64,000 nucleotides of DNA from Platanthera guangdongensis (lineage: Eukaryota; Streptophyta; Magnoliopsida; Asparagales; Orchidaceae), in assembly GCA_039583875.1 (NCBI GenBank), contig CM077150.1, positions 188,794,375 through 188,858,374 of the forward strand, written 5' to 3'. Within the stretch, counting starts at the first letter, position 1, and every line of letters starts with the position of its first letter. Below are positions 1 through 10,765 of this stretch, piece after piece. The notes under the pieces were generated by a model. The model saw only the letters and a list, made by a program, of their open reading frames with translations. It was not told where the DNA came from and searched no databases. Both the position numbers and the translations under genes were made by a program.

Positions 1-1330
1 CAAAATTTAAAATTATTTCCATCTTTATTTTTATGTTTCTTCTAGTGATGTGTAGGCCCGTGCGGTTCCTTAGTTCTATTTAGATTTCTTTGAAACAGTT
101 TCCTAAATTTATCAGTTTAACATAGCTTAGTTTTACTAGTTTCTTTTTCTTAAATATAGGCATCCGTTTTTTACGTTATAAGTTAGCAATTTGTAGTTAT
201 GTCTTTTTATTCGGTTAGTTGCTTACGAATGGTTGTTAGGTAATATTAGCTCTTTTTCTTTTGTGGGGTAGTCTTTCTTGGTATCTAGAACTTGTCCCTA
301 GCGACTCTCGAAACATTTGCGTCGTTTTTACGTACTTTAGAAATGATTTAGGCCACCCTTTGACTAATTTGAGCTTTTCTTGCCCACCAACAAATTTACC
401 ATTGCAAAACAATTTTTGGGCCTTTTCCCATGCTTCTTTGTTTTTAGCTCCACCTTTCATTTCATCATTTCACCAAAGCCAAAATGTCTTTCCTATTTCA
501 CACTAAACTTTGAGCCTAAATATCATTTTTTGTGAAGGGTTATATCTTTGAAATGAAAAGGAGTGTTTAAAGCTTATATTTGGAGCTTTCCTTAAAAAGT
601 TATTAAAGAAGAAAAAATTATTATTATCAAAAAAAATATATGAAATCAATCAAAAAGAAAAAAATGAAGTTTATTTGTGGCCAATTTATGAAAAGAAAAA
701 AAAAGTTCATGGCCTTTGTTTGTTAGTTTGAATTGAAAAATGATGTACTTGTCATTTCTCATTTCACTTCATGTTTTTATTTTTGAGCTCAACCTTGTTT
801 TAGTGTTTAAGCCCTCATATTTATCCTTGTTTTCATTTCCTAATCATTTACCTAAGCCAAGTTTTAATGCCTATAGAAGTCTTATTAATCTTTAGAACGT
901 AAATTCGCGTAGTGGAGAGAGTGTGAAGGGACAAGCCTATGGCCACCATCATTGATGGATTTCTTTGGAGGTTATATTGCGGTGATTTAGGGTTATTTGT
1001 TATTCTAGCAACCTAGTAGTTCGTTAATGCGGGGTTTATTTAGAACTACTTTTGTTTTTCTTATTTTCATTAATTTTGGATGCCTTGTTTTAGGAATTTT
1101 GAAATTTGTAATTCTTCTTTATGTTCTAATGATATTTTTAGGTCTCCACTTTCAAGTTTTCTATTGTGCACTTCTCACCCCACTAGTTGTTAGAATAGGA
1201 ATTAGGATAGTTTAATTTTTCATGTTTTGTTTTTCTTAATTATGTGACCTAAATCTTCTTTGTTTTCTTTCCCTAGTTATTGAAGTTTTATTTGCTTGAG
1301 GGCAAGCAAATACTCTAGCATGGGGGAATT
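1..1330 (+). mobile_element. A1: 3' internal end of an Athila/Tat-type Ty3 retrotransposon
   Basis: AT-rich DNA without a credible protein. It ends in the motif GAGGGCAAGCAAATACTC followed by a G-run and an LTR starting TGATGA, which is the usual 3' end of Athila/Tat elements (family knowledge). The element runs left out of the window, so its gag and pol cannot be seen. The short reading frames here have no recognisable motif. Assignment to Athila rather than another Tat branch is inference. Confidence 0.6.
1317..1330 (+). other. Polypurine tract of A1
   Basis: AGCATGGGGGAATT lies directly before the LTR start TGATGACTA. Its position and G-run fit the plus-strand primer of reverse transcription and set the element on the plus strand, making the adjacent LTR the 3' LTR. 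Confidence 0.7.
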
Positions 1331-2354
1331 TGATGACTACTTTTAGTCATCATTTTTGGTATAGTTTATAAACCTAAATTCCTAAGTTTAGTTATAATTT
1401 TGTTTATTTTATGTCTGTTTTGTTTTATTTCTCGTATGTTATGATAATTTCTAAATTTATTATGTGTTTTATATTTTATGTTGTGTTATGTTTAGTTTAG
1501 TTTTAATGTTTAATATGTTTGTTGCTATGTTTAGTCTTATTAATATATATTATATTATGTGATGTTTAGTCTTATTTGTTATAATTATTTTGTTCATGAA
1601 TAATATTTTGTTTCTAATGTTTATTTTGTGTTGTTATTTGTAGGTTCATGCAGCCCTCTTTATTGGAGCAGCCCACTAGTGCATGGCCGGCCTCCTCCCC
1701 ACTTCAAGATGCAGCCCTTCTTCATTGGTGCAGCCCGACCCCTCCTTCATTGATCCAAACCGGCCCTCCATGATGCAGCCCTTGATGTTTTGGTGCAGCC
1801 CCTACCCGAGCTCAAGTCCAACATGCATGCAGCCCACTTCAAGCAAGCAGCCCGGCCCTCTCCTTGGTGCAGCCCGACCACCCATCTACTTCAATAATGC
1901 AGCCCACTTCAAAGATGCAAGCAGCCCGAGCTCCTCTTCAAGCCTAAAACCGAGCCCATGCATCCAACCACCTTTGCATGGCTCCCCATTTAATGCATGA
2001 CCGGTTCCCTCCCCTTTTTCATCAATTTATTTCCATATTTCTCTCCCCATTCATGCATGGCCGGCCACCTCATGCCCTCTCTCTCCCCTCCTCATTTATT
2101 TCCACATGCATGAGTCCCCCACTTCCCATGGCCGGCCACACTCTTTCCTCCTCTTTTATTTCTTTTTTTATTCTACATTCATCTCCTCTCTCTCTCTTAT
2201 TAATTTCTCCATGCATGCACCTTGCCACCATGCATTGAACTCCACCTCTTTCTTCCCCCTCATTAAATGAAATGCATTCCCCCTCTCCCTACACATGCCC
2301 GGCCACCCCCTTGCCATTTTCAATTTATTCCCATCTAGAATCTTCCCTCCTCAT

Positions 2355-2364
2355 CTATAAAAGG
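2355..2364 (+). promoter_or_regulatory. TATA box of the A1 LTR
   Basis: CTATAAAAGG, the best TATA match in this LTR and correctly oriented for A1. C1 inserted at 2376, at or next to the expected transcription start, so this promoter should now be disrupted. Confidence 0.6.
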
Positions 2365-2370
2365 CACCAT

Positions 2371-2375
2371 GGTCT
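2371..2375. repeat. Target-site duplication GGTCT of C1 (left copy)
   Basis: GGTCT at 2371-2375 is repeated at 9869-9873, exactly flanking the TG...CA ends of C1. This proves that C1 inserted as a unit into the A1 LTR. Confidence 0.95.
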
Positions 2376-4003
2376 TGTTAAATTTTCTCAACGTGGTCAG
2401 CAAGATAGCCCAAACACCAAATTAATATCTTCGAAACTACCCAGTTCGCACGCTGAACCTGCGGAAAACCCAAGGACTAGAGGTTGCACCCAACAAAACA
2501 ATGGAAGCACAAGAAGGTCTTATTATGCATTCACTTCTTTACAATCCGAGGCATACATAGCGAAACATGATTTCGCTAGTATTACAGCTGTAAACAGAAA
2601 GAACCAAAAAACAAGCCGGGCGGACAGCACTCCAGTCCGCTGAGACCGCGAGGTCGCCGAGACCGCCGAGACCGCTGAGCTCGCCCAAGCTATGCTGCAA
2701 TCCACCGAATACCACGGAGTCCGCCGAGACCGCGAGGCCGCGCGGACAGACCGTTATTCGCCTCCTGCTGAACCCGAACTGAGGAACTCCCCTACCCGCC
2801 TGAAACCGGCGGACAGGTTATTGAAGCTGGCAAAGATGAAACAGAACTGACAAGCCGCAGAGCGACCTCCTGCTGAGTCCGCAGAGACCGCACACTTCCA
2901 AGCACTGACCGAAGTCACAGCCAAACTCCTGGCTCCTTGAAGTTATCCGCGCGACCTGCACACAGCAAACCGTCAGCCTGAAACAATCCGCGCGGACTGA
3001 AAAACACAGACCGCAGCACTTCGCACACCCCAACTTACTGTTCACTCAAGTTACTTAGGTTACTGTAGATGTGCCAGGGGGGTCCTATTTATAGGCAAGG
3101 TGAGGAGTGTGGTCACCGCCCAAGAGATAGCGACACCACCCTCAGTCCGCGCGAATACAACCACCGTCTGCTGAGTCCGCATGGACTTAGCCGGATACCA
3201 AGGAAACCGCCAGGAGCAAGGCAACCATTGACGAACCCTCTCCAGTCCGCCCAAGCTAAGCGGACAAGGCACCAGCCCGCAAAGCTCCAACTGCTTCAGG
3301 ACAACAAACCCTCTTCAATGGCTGTCCGCACCAACCCGAGGCAGTCCGCAAGACTCACACCTCAATCCGCCACAAGTCCACGACCAAAGGCAAACAGCAA
3401 CAGTCCGCCCGGTCACAGCAGACTTGGCGGATACGGCGGACACCAAGAACTTGGCACAATGTGTGACCAAGTCCAAAACCATCAAGGGCCAGTGCGAGCA
3501 TGGCGGACACAAAGTCCCGTCCGCCAAACACCCTAGCACAGACCGCAACCAGTCCGCGAGCTCCTCGCACTTGTCCAACGCAGCAGCTTCCTCCCGGACT
3601 CCAACACCAGTCCGCCAACCGGTCTCCACAGCAAGACCTGCTGTAACACCTGAGCTCGACAAGGCCTCAGCCAAGCTCAAGGCCCAGTCCGCAACAGCCC
3701 AAACCGCGGACACACCAGTCCGCAAGGCTTCCCGCGAACTCGAACCAACCCGCCAACAGCGCAAGCTTGCACCCGCGACCACTGAGCAAAGCACCAGTCT
3801 GCAAGCCTCTCTATCCGCAGATACCAGGCCGCACCAAACCGCGGACTCCATGCAACAACCCGCTCAGAACACAGCCGGCTTCCACCAGACTTTTCACCAG
3901 GCCGCAAACCTCAGTCCGCCCAGTCCGCCCAGTCCGCCAAAGCTGTCCGCCACAGGCCGCGCGGCCTGTCCCGTCACCCACTTCCACTTCACAAATTTCA
4001 ACA
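2376..4003 (-). repeat. C1 3' LTR
   Basis: 1628 bp, TG...CA ended. It is rich in the word AGTCCGCC (GGCGGACT on the element strand), including a run of three at 3913-3940. A CTATAAATAGG TATA box (minus) lies near 3086-3096. On the minus strand its first six bases, TGTTGA, supply the stop codon of the polyprotein. Confidence 0.95.
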
Positions 4004-7000
4004 CTCCCCCTTGAAGTGAGAAGTGGTGACCAAGCCCAGCAAGCTGCGCAAGCGTTCAAAGGGCCCCTTCGACAGCGGCTTCGTGAAGATGTCAGCAAGA
4101 TTATCTTCACTCCGAACATGCCCGACCAGCAGAGACCCCTCCAACACCTTCTCCCTGATGAAGTGGTGATCAATCTCTATATGCTTGGTCCTGGCGTGAC
4201 ACACTGGATTGTTTACCAGTTTGAGAGCACTCTCATTGTCACCCCGGAGTAAAGTAGGCCCTTGCACTTCTTCATGAACATCCTCTATAAGCCTCCTCAA
4301 CCAAACGGCTTCCCGAGCAGCCAAGGCCGAAGCCTTATACTCCGCCTCCGTGGTTGAAACCGACACCGAGTCCTGCTTCTTGCTACACCACGAGATGCTA
4401 GCTGAACCGCAAGTGAACACATAACCAGAAGTAGACCTTCGATCATCCGAATCACCGCCATAGTCAGCATCCGTGTACCCGAGCAACGCAAACTCCGCAT
4501 CCCTTCCATAGAGGAGTCCCATCTCAGAAGTCACCTTGACATACTTCAGAATTCCCTTCGCCGCCACTAGATGAGATTGCCTTGGTTCAGCCATATACCG
4601 ACTTACTCGGCCAACAGCATAAGCGATATCCGGCCTAGTAATCGTCAGGTAAATCAAGCTCCCAACAAGAGCCCTGAACACCAAGGGATCATGAAGAACC
4701 CTTCCCTCATCCCGTCGAAGCTTCAGCCCAGATTCCAGTGGAGTAGAGCACTTCTTCCCTTCGCCCATGCCAAACCGCTTCACAATGCGATCAGCATACC
4801 CTTTCTGGCTAATGAGAACCCCACACTCCTTCCTCTCCACTTCCAGACCAAGAAAGTGATGCAACTCTCCCAAGTCTTTCATCTCGAAGCGTATAGCAAG
4901 CTCTCCCCTGAGCCTTGCTACTTCCTCCTCCGAGTTCCCTGTGATGATCATATCATCCACATACAGCAGGACCAAGACTCTTAGCTCTCCCTTCTTCTTG
5001 ACGAACAAGCTTGAGTCCGAGTTAGAAGCCAGGTATCCACAGAATTGCAAGTACTCTGCAATCTTCCCATACCACGCTCGAGGAGCTTGCTTCAACCCAT
5101 AGAGAGCCTTCCTGAGTTTGCAGACATAGTCCGGATGCTTTTCAGAGACAAAACCAAGCGGCTGATCCATGAAGATGTCCTTGTCAATCTCTCCGTAAAG
5201 AAAAGCATTCTTCACATCAAGTTGCCACAACCTCCATCCCTTGCTAGCAGCCAAGGCGATCACCACTCTTACAGATGTCATCTTCGCAACTAGACTGAAT
5301 GTCTCCTCATAGTCTTCTCCATACTGTTGTGAGAATCCTCTTGCGACCAGGCGAGCCTTGAACCGATCAATGCTCCCATCAGCCTTCTTCTTCAACTTAT
5401 ACACCCACTTGCAAGTAACCAGAGTAACGCCATCAACCTTGGGCACAAGGTCCCAGGTTTCATTCTTCTTCAGAGCATCAATCTCTTCCTTCATGACATC
5501 ATCCCACTCCTTCACTCCAGTGGCCTCGTTGAAGTTTGCAGGCTCTCGCTCATCCAGAGGACCTGCAAAGAAGCAGGAGACAAAGCTCACTGCATTCCCA
5601 TCACAGTACCGAGCCGGTGGCTTAACCACCCTCTTCGATCTCCGAAGACACGGCTCTTTGCTCACTGCTTCCGTTGCTTCTTCAGGCTCCACTCCTACCT
5701 GGGGCAAGCATTGAGCAGTGCTCCCCCTGTTTCCTGAGCCAGAAGGCTCAGCCTCGGAGTTCGAAGCAACAGGAGCTGCTGGTGAAACAGCAAGCTCCTC
5801 TTCCAAGCCTTCAGCAGCCTCCACCGGTGCTTCATCATCCTTGCTACTTCCGGTTAGCTCCACCGAGCCACCTCCATATGACGTCAGCTCGTCAAAGACA
5901 ACGTCTCTTGACACCACGAACTTCTTCGTCACAGGGTCCATGCATTTCCATCCCTTCTTCCGCTCATCATAGCCAACAAAGACAAGTTTCCTTGCCTTCG
6001 CATCCAGCTTTGTCCGTGAAGCATCCGGGACATGCACGTAGCAAGTTGAACCGAACACCCGAAGGTGTCCAACACTCGGCTTCTCCTTCAGCAACAGCTC
6101 AATAGGAGTCTTCATGTTGATAGGGCTGAGTGGCATCCGGTTGATAACGTAAGCAGCATAAGACATTCCCTCCGCCCAAAAGGACCTCGGGATATCTTTC
6201 GCATGCAGCCAGCATTTGCAGGTTTCCGTCAAATGACGGATCTTCCGCTCCGCTACCCCATTTTGTTGTGGAGTGTGAGCACAAGTAAGCTCTCGTTGGA
6301 TCCCGTGCTTCCTGCAGAAGTTAGAAAACTCGGAAGAGACAAACTCCCCCCGGTTATCAGTTCTAAACTTCTTAATCCGCAAGCCAAGCCGGCCTTCTAC
6401 CAACTCCTTGAACTCCACGAACAAACGGAAGGCTTCCGACTTCTCCTTTAAGAAGTACACCCAAGTATACCTTGAGTAGTCATCAACCAAGACAAGCATG
6501 AATTTGCTTCCACCAAGGCTGGCAGTAACAGTCGGACCCATCAGGTCGCCATGAATACACTCCAATGGTTTCTTGCACCTTGTTTGAGATTTATCAAACG
6601 GAAGGCGATGTGCCTTACCGTATTGACAGCCCGCACAAACATGCCCATCACCAAAGGAGGACAACATCGGCAACCCCTTCACCAGACTTCTACTAGCCAT
6701 CGCCTTCAGCTTGTCCATGCCAACATGCCCCAGCCTCTCATGCCAGATAGCCGCACTATCATTGGCTCTCATCCTATCAACATAGGTACTGGTGGAAAGA
6801 ACAAACAAGTTCTTCACCCTTCTCCCAACATGAGCAACATCAGCCTTTACCGCTGATACGTTGCGAAGGAACCTCACGTCTGTTGGCCCAAACAGAACGT
6901 GATACCCAGCGTCCACCGCGTTGGTCACCGAGAAGAGGTTCTTCTTCATGCCCGGCACGTGATACACACTCCTTAATGTGAGTGGCCCCTGATCACTACC

Positions 7001-8086
7001 CACAGACACGACCCCCTCCTTCTCTACTGCATAAACAGTATTATCAGCAGTGATAATAGCTTCATTACCTGAGTAAGCCTGCATGGAGGTGAACTTCGAC
7101 TTGTCTCCGGTGAGGTGATGACCACACCCGGAGTCGATGATCCACTCACTGTTGAAGTCCTCAGCAGATAAGGCCCGGACACAAGTGCCCGTCATGAAAG
7201 CTCCTCCCCATTCTGCTTCTTCACTTCGCGAGCAAGCTTCCTCCTTTCCCGCAGCATGCCCAGGCTGCAGTTTGACCTTGCAGTCCCGCTTGAAGTGCCC
7301 TCGCTGATGACACCGGTAGCACTTCAGATTCTTCTTCCAGTCCTTAGGAGCATTGCTCCTCTCCGGCGGATACGAAGATGAAGTCTCCTTCTCAACAGCG
7401 GCCTGCAACTTCTTCTTCTTCTTCCCTTCCCATCCCTTCTTCTTGCCTGAGAAGAGAGCCTCGCTGCCTTCCTGATTCAGATTCACTCCAGCCATCTGCC
7501 TTGCTAAGCTCTCCTGCGAGGCAAGCAGATTCTCCAGCTCCAGCAGCGACGGCTGAGTAGCCCACCCTTGAACAGATGTAACAAAGGCCACATACTCCTT
7601 CCGCAAGCCGCGGATAATGTGCCTCTTCATCTTTGCCTCAGAGATAGGCTCATCAGGATCCAGTGCCGACAGCTCAGCACACAAGCTCTTCATCTTTAAG
7701 AAGTACTTGGAGATGGAAAGGTCTCCCTGAGTTGCCCTGGCCAACTCATTCTCCAGGAACTGAAGCCGCGCCACATTCTTCCTATTGAACAACTCATCAA
7801 TGGTTGTCCAAATATCAACAGCCGACTCACATCCAATGATGTGATCAAACAGTTCCGGAGAGACAACTCTCTTCAGAACGAACTCTGCCTTAGCATTTGT
7901 TCTTCTCCAGAGCCTCACCTGCTCAGCAGTACCGAAAGCAGCAGTAACTTCCTGTCTGTCGTCTCCACCGACGACTTCCCACAGCTCCTCGCCTAGAAGA
8001 TAACTCTTCATGCACGACTTCCACTTTTTATAGTTAGTCGGCGTTAAGAGTTCAATGCCAAGACCTCTTGCTAAGCTTCCTTCCAT
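3998..8086 (-). CDS. C1 copia gag-pol polyprotein
   Basis: 1362 residues from the first in-frame ATG (8086). Order is that of Ty1/copia: a UBN2-type gag; a CCHC knuckle CYRCHQRGHFKRDC (about 256-269); an aspartic protease with DSG (about 318); an integrase with GAG-pre-integrase HERLGHVG, D in GDLMGP, D in FRTDNRGEF and E in QQNGVAERK; reverse transcriptase with QLDVKNAF and YVDD; and RNase H with TDADYGGD, EAEYKA and TKHIEIDHHF. All expected catalytic residues are present and no stop or frameshift is visible. It should make a gag shell and copy and integrate its own RNA. The frame is open upstream of 8086 but has no ATG there. The last codons are the polypurine tract and the stop lies in the LTR. 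Confidence 0.95.
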   Translation of the reverse strand: MEGSLARGLGIELLTPTNYKKWKSCMKSYLLGEELWEVVGGDDRQEVTAAFGTAEQVRLWRRTNAKAEFVLKRVVSPELFDHIIGCESAVDIWTTIDELFNRKNVARLQFLENELARATQGDLSISKYFLKMKSLCAELSALDPDEPISEAKMKRHIIRGLRKEYVAFVTSVQGWATQPSLLELENLLASQESLARQMAGVNLNQEGSEALFSGKKKGWEGKKKKKLQAAVEKETSSSYPPERSNAPKDWKKNLKCYRCHQRGHFKRDCKVKLQPGHAAGKEEACSRSEEAEWGGAFMTGTCVRALSAEDFNSEWIIDSGCGHHLTGDKSKFTSMQAYSGNEAIITADNTVYAVEKEGVVSVGSDQGPLTLRSVYHVPGMKKNLFSVTNAVDAGYHVLFGPTDVRFLRNVSAVKADVAHVGRRVKNLFVLSTSTYVDRMRANDSAAIWHERLGHVGMDKLKAMASRSLVKGLPMLSSFGDGHVCAGCQYGKAHRLPFDKSQTRCKKPLECIHGDLMGPTVTASLGGSKFMLVLVDDYSRYTWVYFLKEKSEAFRLFVEFKELVEGRLGLRIKKFRTDNRGEFVSSEFSNFCRKHGIQRELTCAHTPQQNGVAERKIRHLTETCKCWLHAKDIPRSFWAEGMSYAAYVINRMPLSPINMKTPIELLLKEKPSVGHLRVFGSTCYVHVPDASRTKLDAKARKLVFVGYDERKKGWKCMDPVTKKFVVSRDVVFDELTSYGGGSVELTGSSKDDEAPVEAAEGLEEELAVSPAAPVASNSEAEPSGSGNRGSTAQCLPQVGVEPEEATEAVSKEPCLRRSKRVVKPPARYCDGNAVSFVSCFFAGPLDEREPANFNEATGVKEWDDVMKEEIDALKKNETWDLVPKVDGVTLVTCKWVYKLKKKADGSIDRFKARLVARGFSQQYGEDYEETFSLVAKMTSVRVVIALAASKGWRLWQLDVKNAFLYGEIDKDIFMDQPLGFVSEKHPDYVCKLRKALYGLKQAPRAWYGKIAEYLQFCGYLASNSDSSLFVKKKGELRVLVLLYVDDMIITGNSEEEVARLRGELAIRFEMKDLGELHHFLGLEVERKECGVLISQKGYADRIVKRFGMGEGKKCSTPLESGLKLRRDEGRVLHDPLVFRALVGSLIYLTITRPDIAYAVGRVSRYMAEPRQSHLVAAKGILKYVKVTSEMGLLYGRDAEFALLGYTDADYGGDSDDRRSTSGYVFTCGSASISWCSKKQDSVSVSTTEAEYKASALAAREAVWLRRLIEDVHEEVQGPTLLRGDNESALKLVNNPVCHARTKHIEIDHHFIREKVLEGSLLVGHVRSEDNLADIFTKPLSKGPFERLRSLLGLVTTSHFKGEC
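4004..4013 (-). other. C1 polypurine tract
   Basis: On the minus strand CAAGGGGGAG abuts the 3' LTR start TGTTGA. It overlaps the last codons of the polyprotein, so one stretch is both coding and replication primer. Confidence 0.9.
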
Positions 8087-8211
8087 TGCAACCACCTGTT
8101 GGTAACCTTCAGCAGCTCCGAGCAACAACACAGGTTGAACACCACTCAATCCCTGAGTAACAACGCTGGTTGACCTCCGCTCACGCAACTGAACCTCCGC
8201 AACCTCAGAAA

Positions 8212-8227
8212 CCTGGCTTTGATACCA
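8212..8227 (-). other. C1 primer-binding site (initiator tRNA-Met)
   Basis: TGGTATCAAAGCCAGG on the minus strand directly follows the 5' LTR. It matches the usual plant copia site TGGTATCAGAGC with one change (A for G). Confidence 0.9.
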
Positions 8228-9868
8228 TGTTAAATTTTCTCAACGTGGTCAGCAAGATAGCCCAAACACCAAATTAATATCTTCGGAACTACCCAGTTCG
8301 CACGCTGAACCTGCGGAAAACCCAAGGACTAGAGGTTGCACCCAACAAAACAATGGAAGCACAAGAAGGTCTTATTATGCATTCACTTCTTTACAATCCG
8401 AGGCATACATAGCGAGACATGATTTCGCTAGTATTACAACTGTAAACAGAAAGAACCAAAAAACAAGCCGGGCGGACAGCACTCCAGTCCGCTGAGACCG
8501 CGAGGTCGCCGAGACCGCCGAGACCGCTGAGCTCGCCCAAGCTATGCTGCAATCCGCCGAATACCACGGAGTCCGCCGAGACCGCGAGGCCGCGCGGACA
8601 GACCGTTATTCGCCTCCTGCTGAACCCGAACTGAGGAACTCCCCTACTCGCCTGAAACCGGCGGACAGGTTATTGAAGCTGGCAAAGATGAAACAGAACT
8701 GACAAGCCACAGAGCGACCTCCTGCTGAGTCCGCAGAGACCGCACACTTCCAAGCACTGACCGAAGTCACAGCCAAACTCCTGGCTCCTTGAAGTTATCC
8801 GCGCGACCTGCACACAGCAAACCGTCAGCCTGAAACAATCCGCGCGGACTGACAAACACAGACCGCAACACTTCGCACACCCCAACTTACTGTTCACTCA
8901 AGTTACTTAGGTTACTGTAGATGTGCCAGGGGGGTCCTATTTATAGGCAAGGTGAGGAGTGTGGTCACCGCCCAAGAGATAGCGACACCACCCTCAGTCC
9001 GCGCGAATACAACCACCGTCTGCTGAGTCCGCATGGACTTAGCCGGATACCAAGGAAACCGCCAGGAGCAAGGCAACCATTGACGAACCCTCTCCAGTCC
9101 GCCCAAGCTAAGCGGACAAGGCACCAGCCCGCAAAGCTCCAACTACTTCAGGACAGCAAACCCTCTTCAATGGCTGTCCGCACCAACCCGAGGCAGTCCG
9201 CAAGACTCACACCTCAATCCGCCACAAGTCCACGACCAAAGGCAAACAACAACAGTCCGCCCGGTCACAGCAGACTTGGCGGATACGGCGGACACCAAGA
9301 ACTTGGCACAATGTGTGACCAAGTCCAAAACCATCAAGGGCCAGTGCGAGCATGGCGGACACAAAGTCCCGTCCGCCAAACACCCTAGCACAGACCGCAA
9401 CCAGTCCGCGAGCTCCTCGCACTTGTCCAACGCAGCAGCTTCCTCCCGGACTCCAACACCAGTCCGCCAACCGGTCTCCACAGCAAGACCTGCTGTAACA
9501 CCTGAGCTCGACAAGGCCTCAGCCAAGCTCAAGGCCCAGTCCGCAACAGCCCAAACCGCGGACACACCAGTCCGCAAGGCTTCCCGCGAACTCGAACCAA
9601 CCCGCCAACAGCGCAAGCTTGCACCCGCGACCACTGAGCAAAGCACCAGTCCGCAAGCCTCTCTATCCGCAGATACCAGGCCGCACCAAACCGCGGACTC
9701 CATGCAACAACCCGCTCAGAACACAGCCGGCTTCCACCAGACTTTTCACCAGGCCGCAAACCTCAGTCCGCCCAGTCCGCCCAGTCCGCCAAAGCTGTCC
9801 GCCAAAGCTGTCCGCCACAGGCCGCGCGGCCTGTCCCGTCACCCACTTCCACTTCACAAATTTCAACA
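8228..9868 (-). repeat. C1 5' LTR
   Basis: 1641 bp, 13 bp longer than the 3' LTR. The difference is one tandem copy of AAGCTGTCCGCCA near 9795-9820. It carries the same AGTCCGCC-rich U3 and TATA box as its partner. Confidence 0.95.
8936..8945 (-). promoter_or_regulatory. C1 5' LTR TATA box
   Basis: TATAAATAGG on the minus strand; transcription would run towards lower coordinates into gag. About 0.9 kb of GGCGGACT-rich U3 lies upstream and about 0.7 kb of R/U5 downstream. Confidence 0.7.
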
Positions 9869-10765
9869 GGTCTCATGCATTAGTGGTTGGATTGGAAAGA
9901 GAGCAAGTGAGATAGCTAGTTCAAGTGCAAGTTTTTTTCCTTGTTGCCAAGTAGATTTCTTTTTTTCTTATTATTGTAATTTCTTTTATTAGCATAATCG
10001 TGTCTCTTTCATTATTCTTGTACACCTTTTTATATCTCAATGAAAATGAATTTCTTTTATCTTTTCGTGCTTTCTTTCTTAACCATGCGTAGCTAATCTT
10101 CTTTTAGCATTTGATCATGAGGATCCATGATTTGAGATAGGAATTCTTTTTCACTTCGTAATTTTATTTTTGCTAACTTTCGCTCGATCCCTCTTTGATT
10201 TATTTCGAGCTGACTCCGTATTTCCGGTATACGGTAGTAGGCCTTTGATCTCATTTCATAGTAGTCGAGAGACTCGTTGATTTGAAAGATCACTCAAAGA
10301 AGGAAGGAGTTGCACACAATCATAGAGATAGGACGACGTAAATCCTCCGGATTGGAGTCAAATCCAATAGTGCGGATCGTCTCGATAATACAACTTTAGG
10401 CCTCTTTGATCTATAAAGAGATTTCGATCAAAGCGTCTATAAGTTAGGAGACTTAATGCTCTAGCGAGATTTTGTCTTATTTTCGTATCCGTCACGGTCG
10501 AGTTAAGTCGCAATTATAAAATTATATTTTTATTTCTCCTATCGCTTTTCATGGTGAATCATCGATCAAGTGCTATCTTTTAATCCATAGTTTTGTTTTA
10601 AATTTCGTTTCAGTTTAATTTTAAAAAAAATTCTCAAAACCCACTTTCTTTCGGTAGGATAATAGTTCAAGCTTGAGTAGCAGTACTTGACAACCCCGTG
10701 TTTAAATACGACCTTGATACTACAATTCGACAGGTACACTTGCCTGTTCGGGTTTTAGCCCATCA
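9869..10765 (+). repeat. A1 3' LTR, second part (R/U5)
   Basis: Continues the A1 LTR after C1, beginning with the second GGTCT. It is AT-rich and ends GTTTTAGCCCATCA at 10765. TCCAT (10766-10770) should be the A1 target duplication, its partner lying left of the window. No gene is seen; a 66-residue minus-strand frame at 10093-10293 matches nothing I know. Confidence 0.65.

Larger units (their letters stand above)
1331..2375 (+). repeat. A1 3' LTR, first part (U3)
   Basis: The LTR starts TGATGACTA; its first 22 bases form a 9-bp perfect inverted repeat (TGATGACTA / TAGTCATCA, 4-base loop). From about 1650 the sequence becomes GC-rich and repeats CAGCCC and GGCCGGCC words. A TATA box lies at 2355-2364. 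C1 is inserted 11 bases downstream; the LTR resumes at 9869 and ends with CATCA at 10765, giving about 1.94 kb in total. Confidence 0.65.
2376..9868 (-). mobile_element. C1: complete Ty1/copia LTR retrotransposon
   Basis: A 7.49-kb element on the minus strand with two near-identical LTRs (2376-4003 and 8228-9868), a primer-binding site for initiator tRNA-Met, a polypurine tract, a GGTCT duplication and one uninterrupted gag-pol frame. By eye the LTRs differ at roughly a dozen bases plus one 13-bp indel, about 1 percent, so insertion is recent. It is the only element here that looks structurally able to be autonomous. Tork/Ivana-like by general character; lineage not proven. Confidence 0.95.

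Noticed and set aside
3060..4014. Plus- and minus-strand frames of 75-196 codons in the C1 LTRs (also 8912-9992)
   Set aside because: They are products of the GC-rich AGTCCGCC words and occur equally in both LTRs; no domain.
4571..7560. Plus-strand frames opposite the C1 polyprotein
   Set aside because: Shadows of a gene with full domain order on the minus strand.
10093..10293. 66-residue minus-strand frame as a gene
   Set aside because: Inside the A1 LTR, antisense to it, no ATG context or similarity I can recognise.
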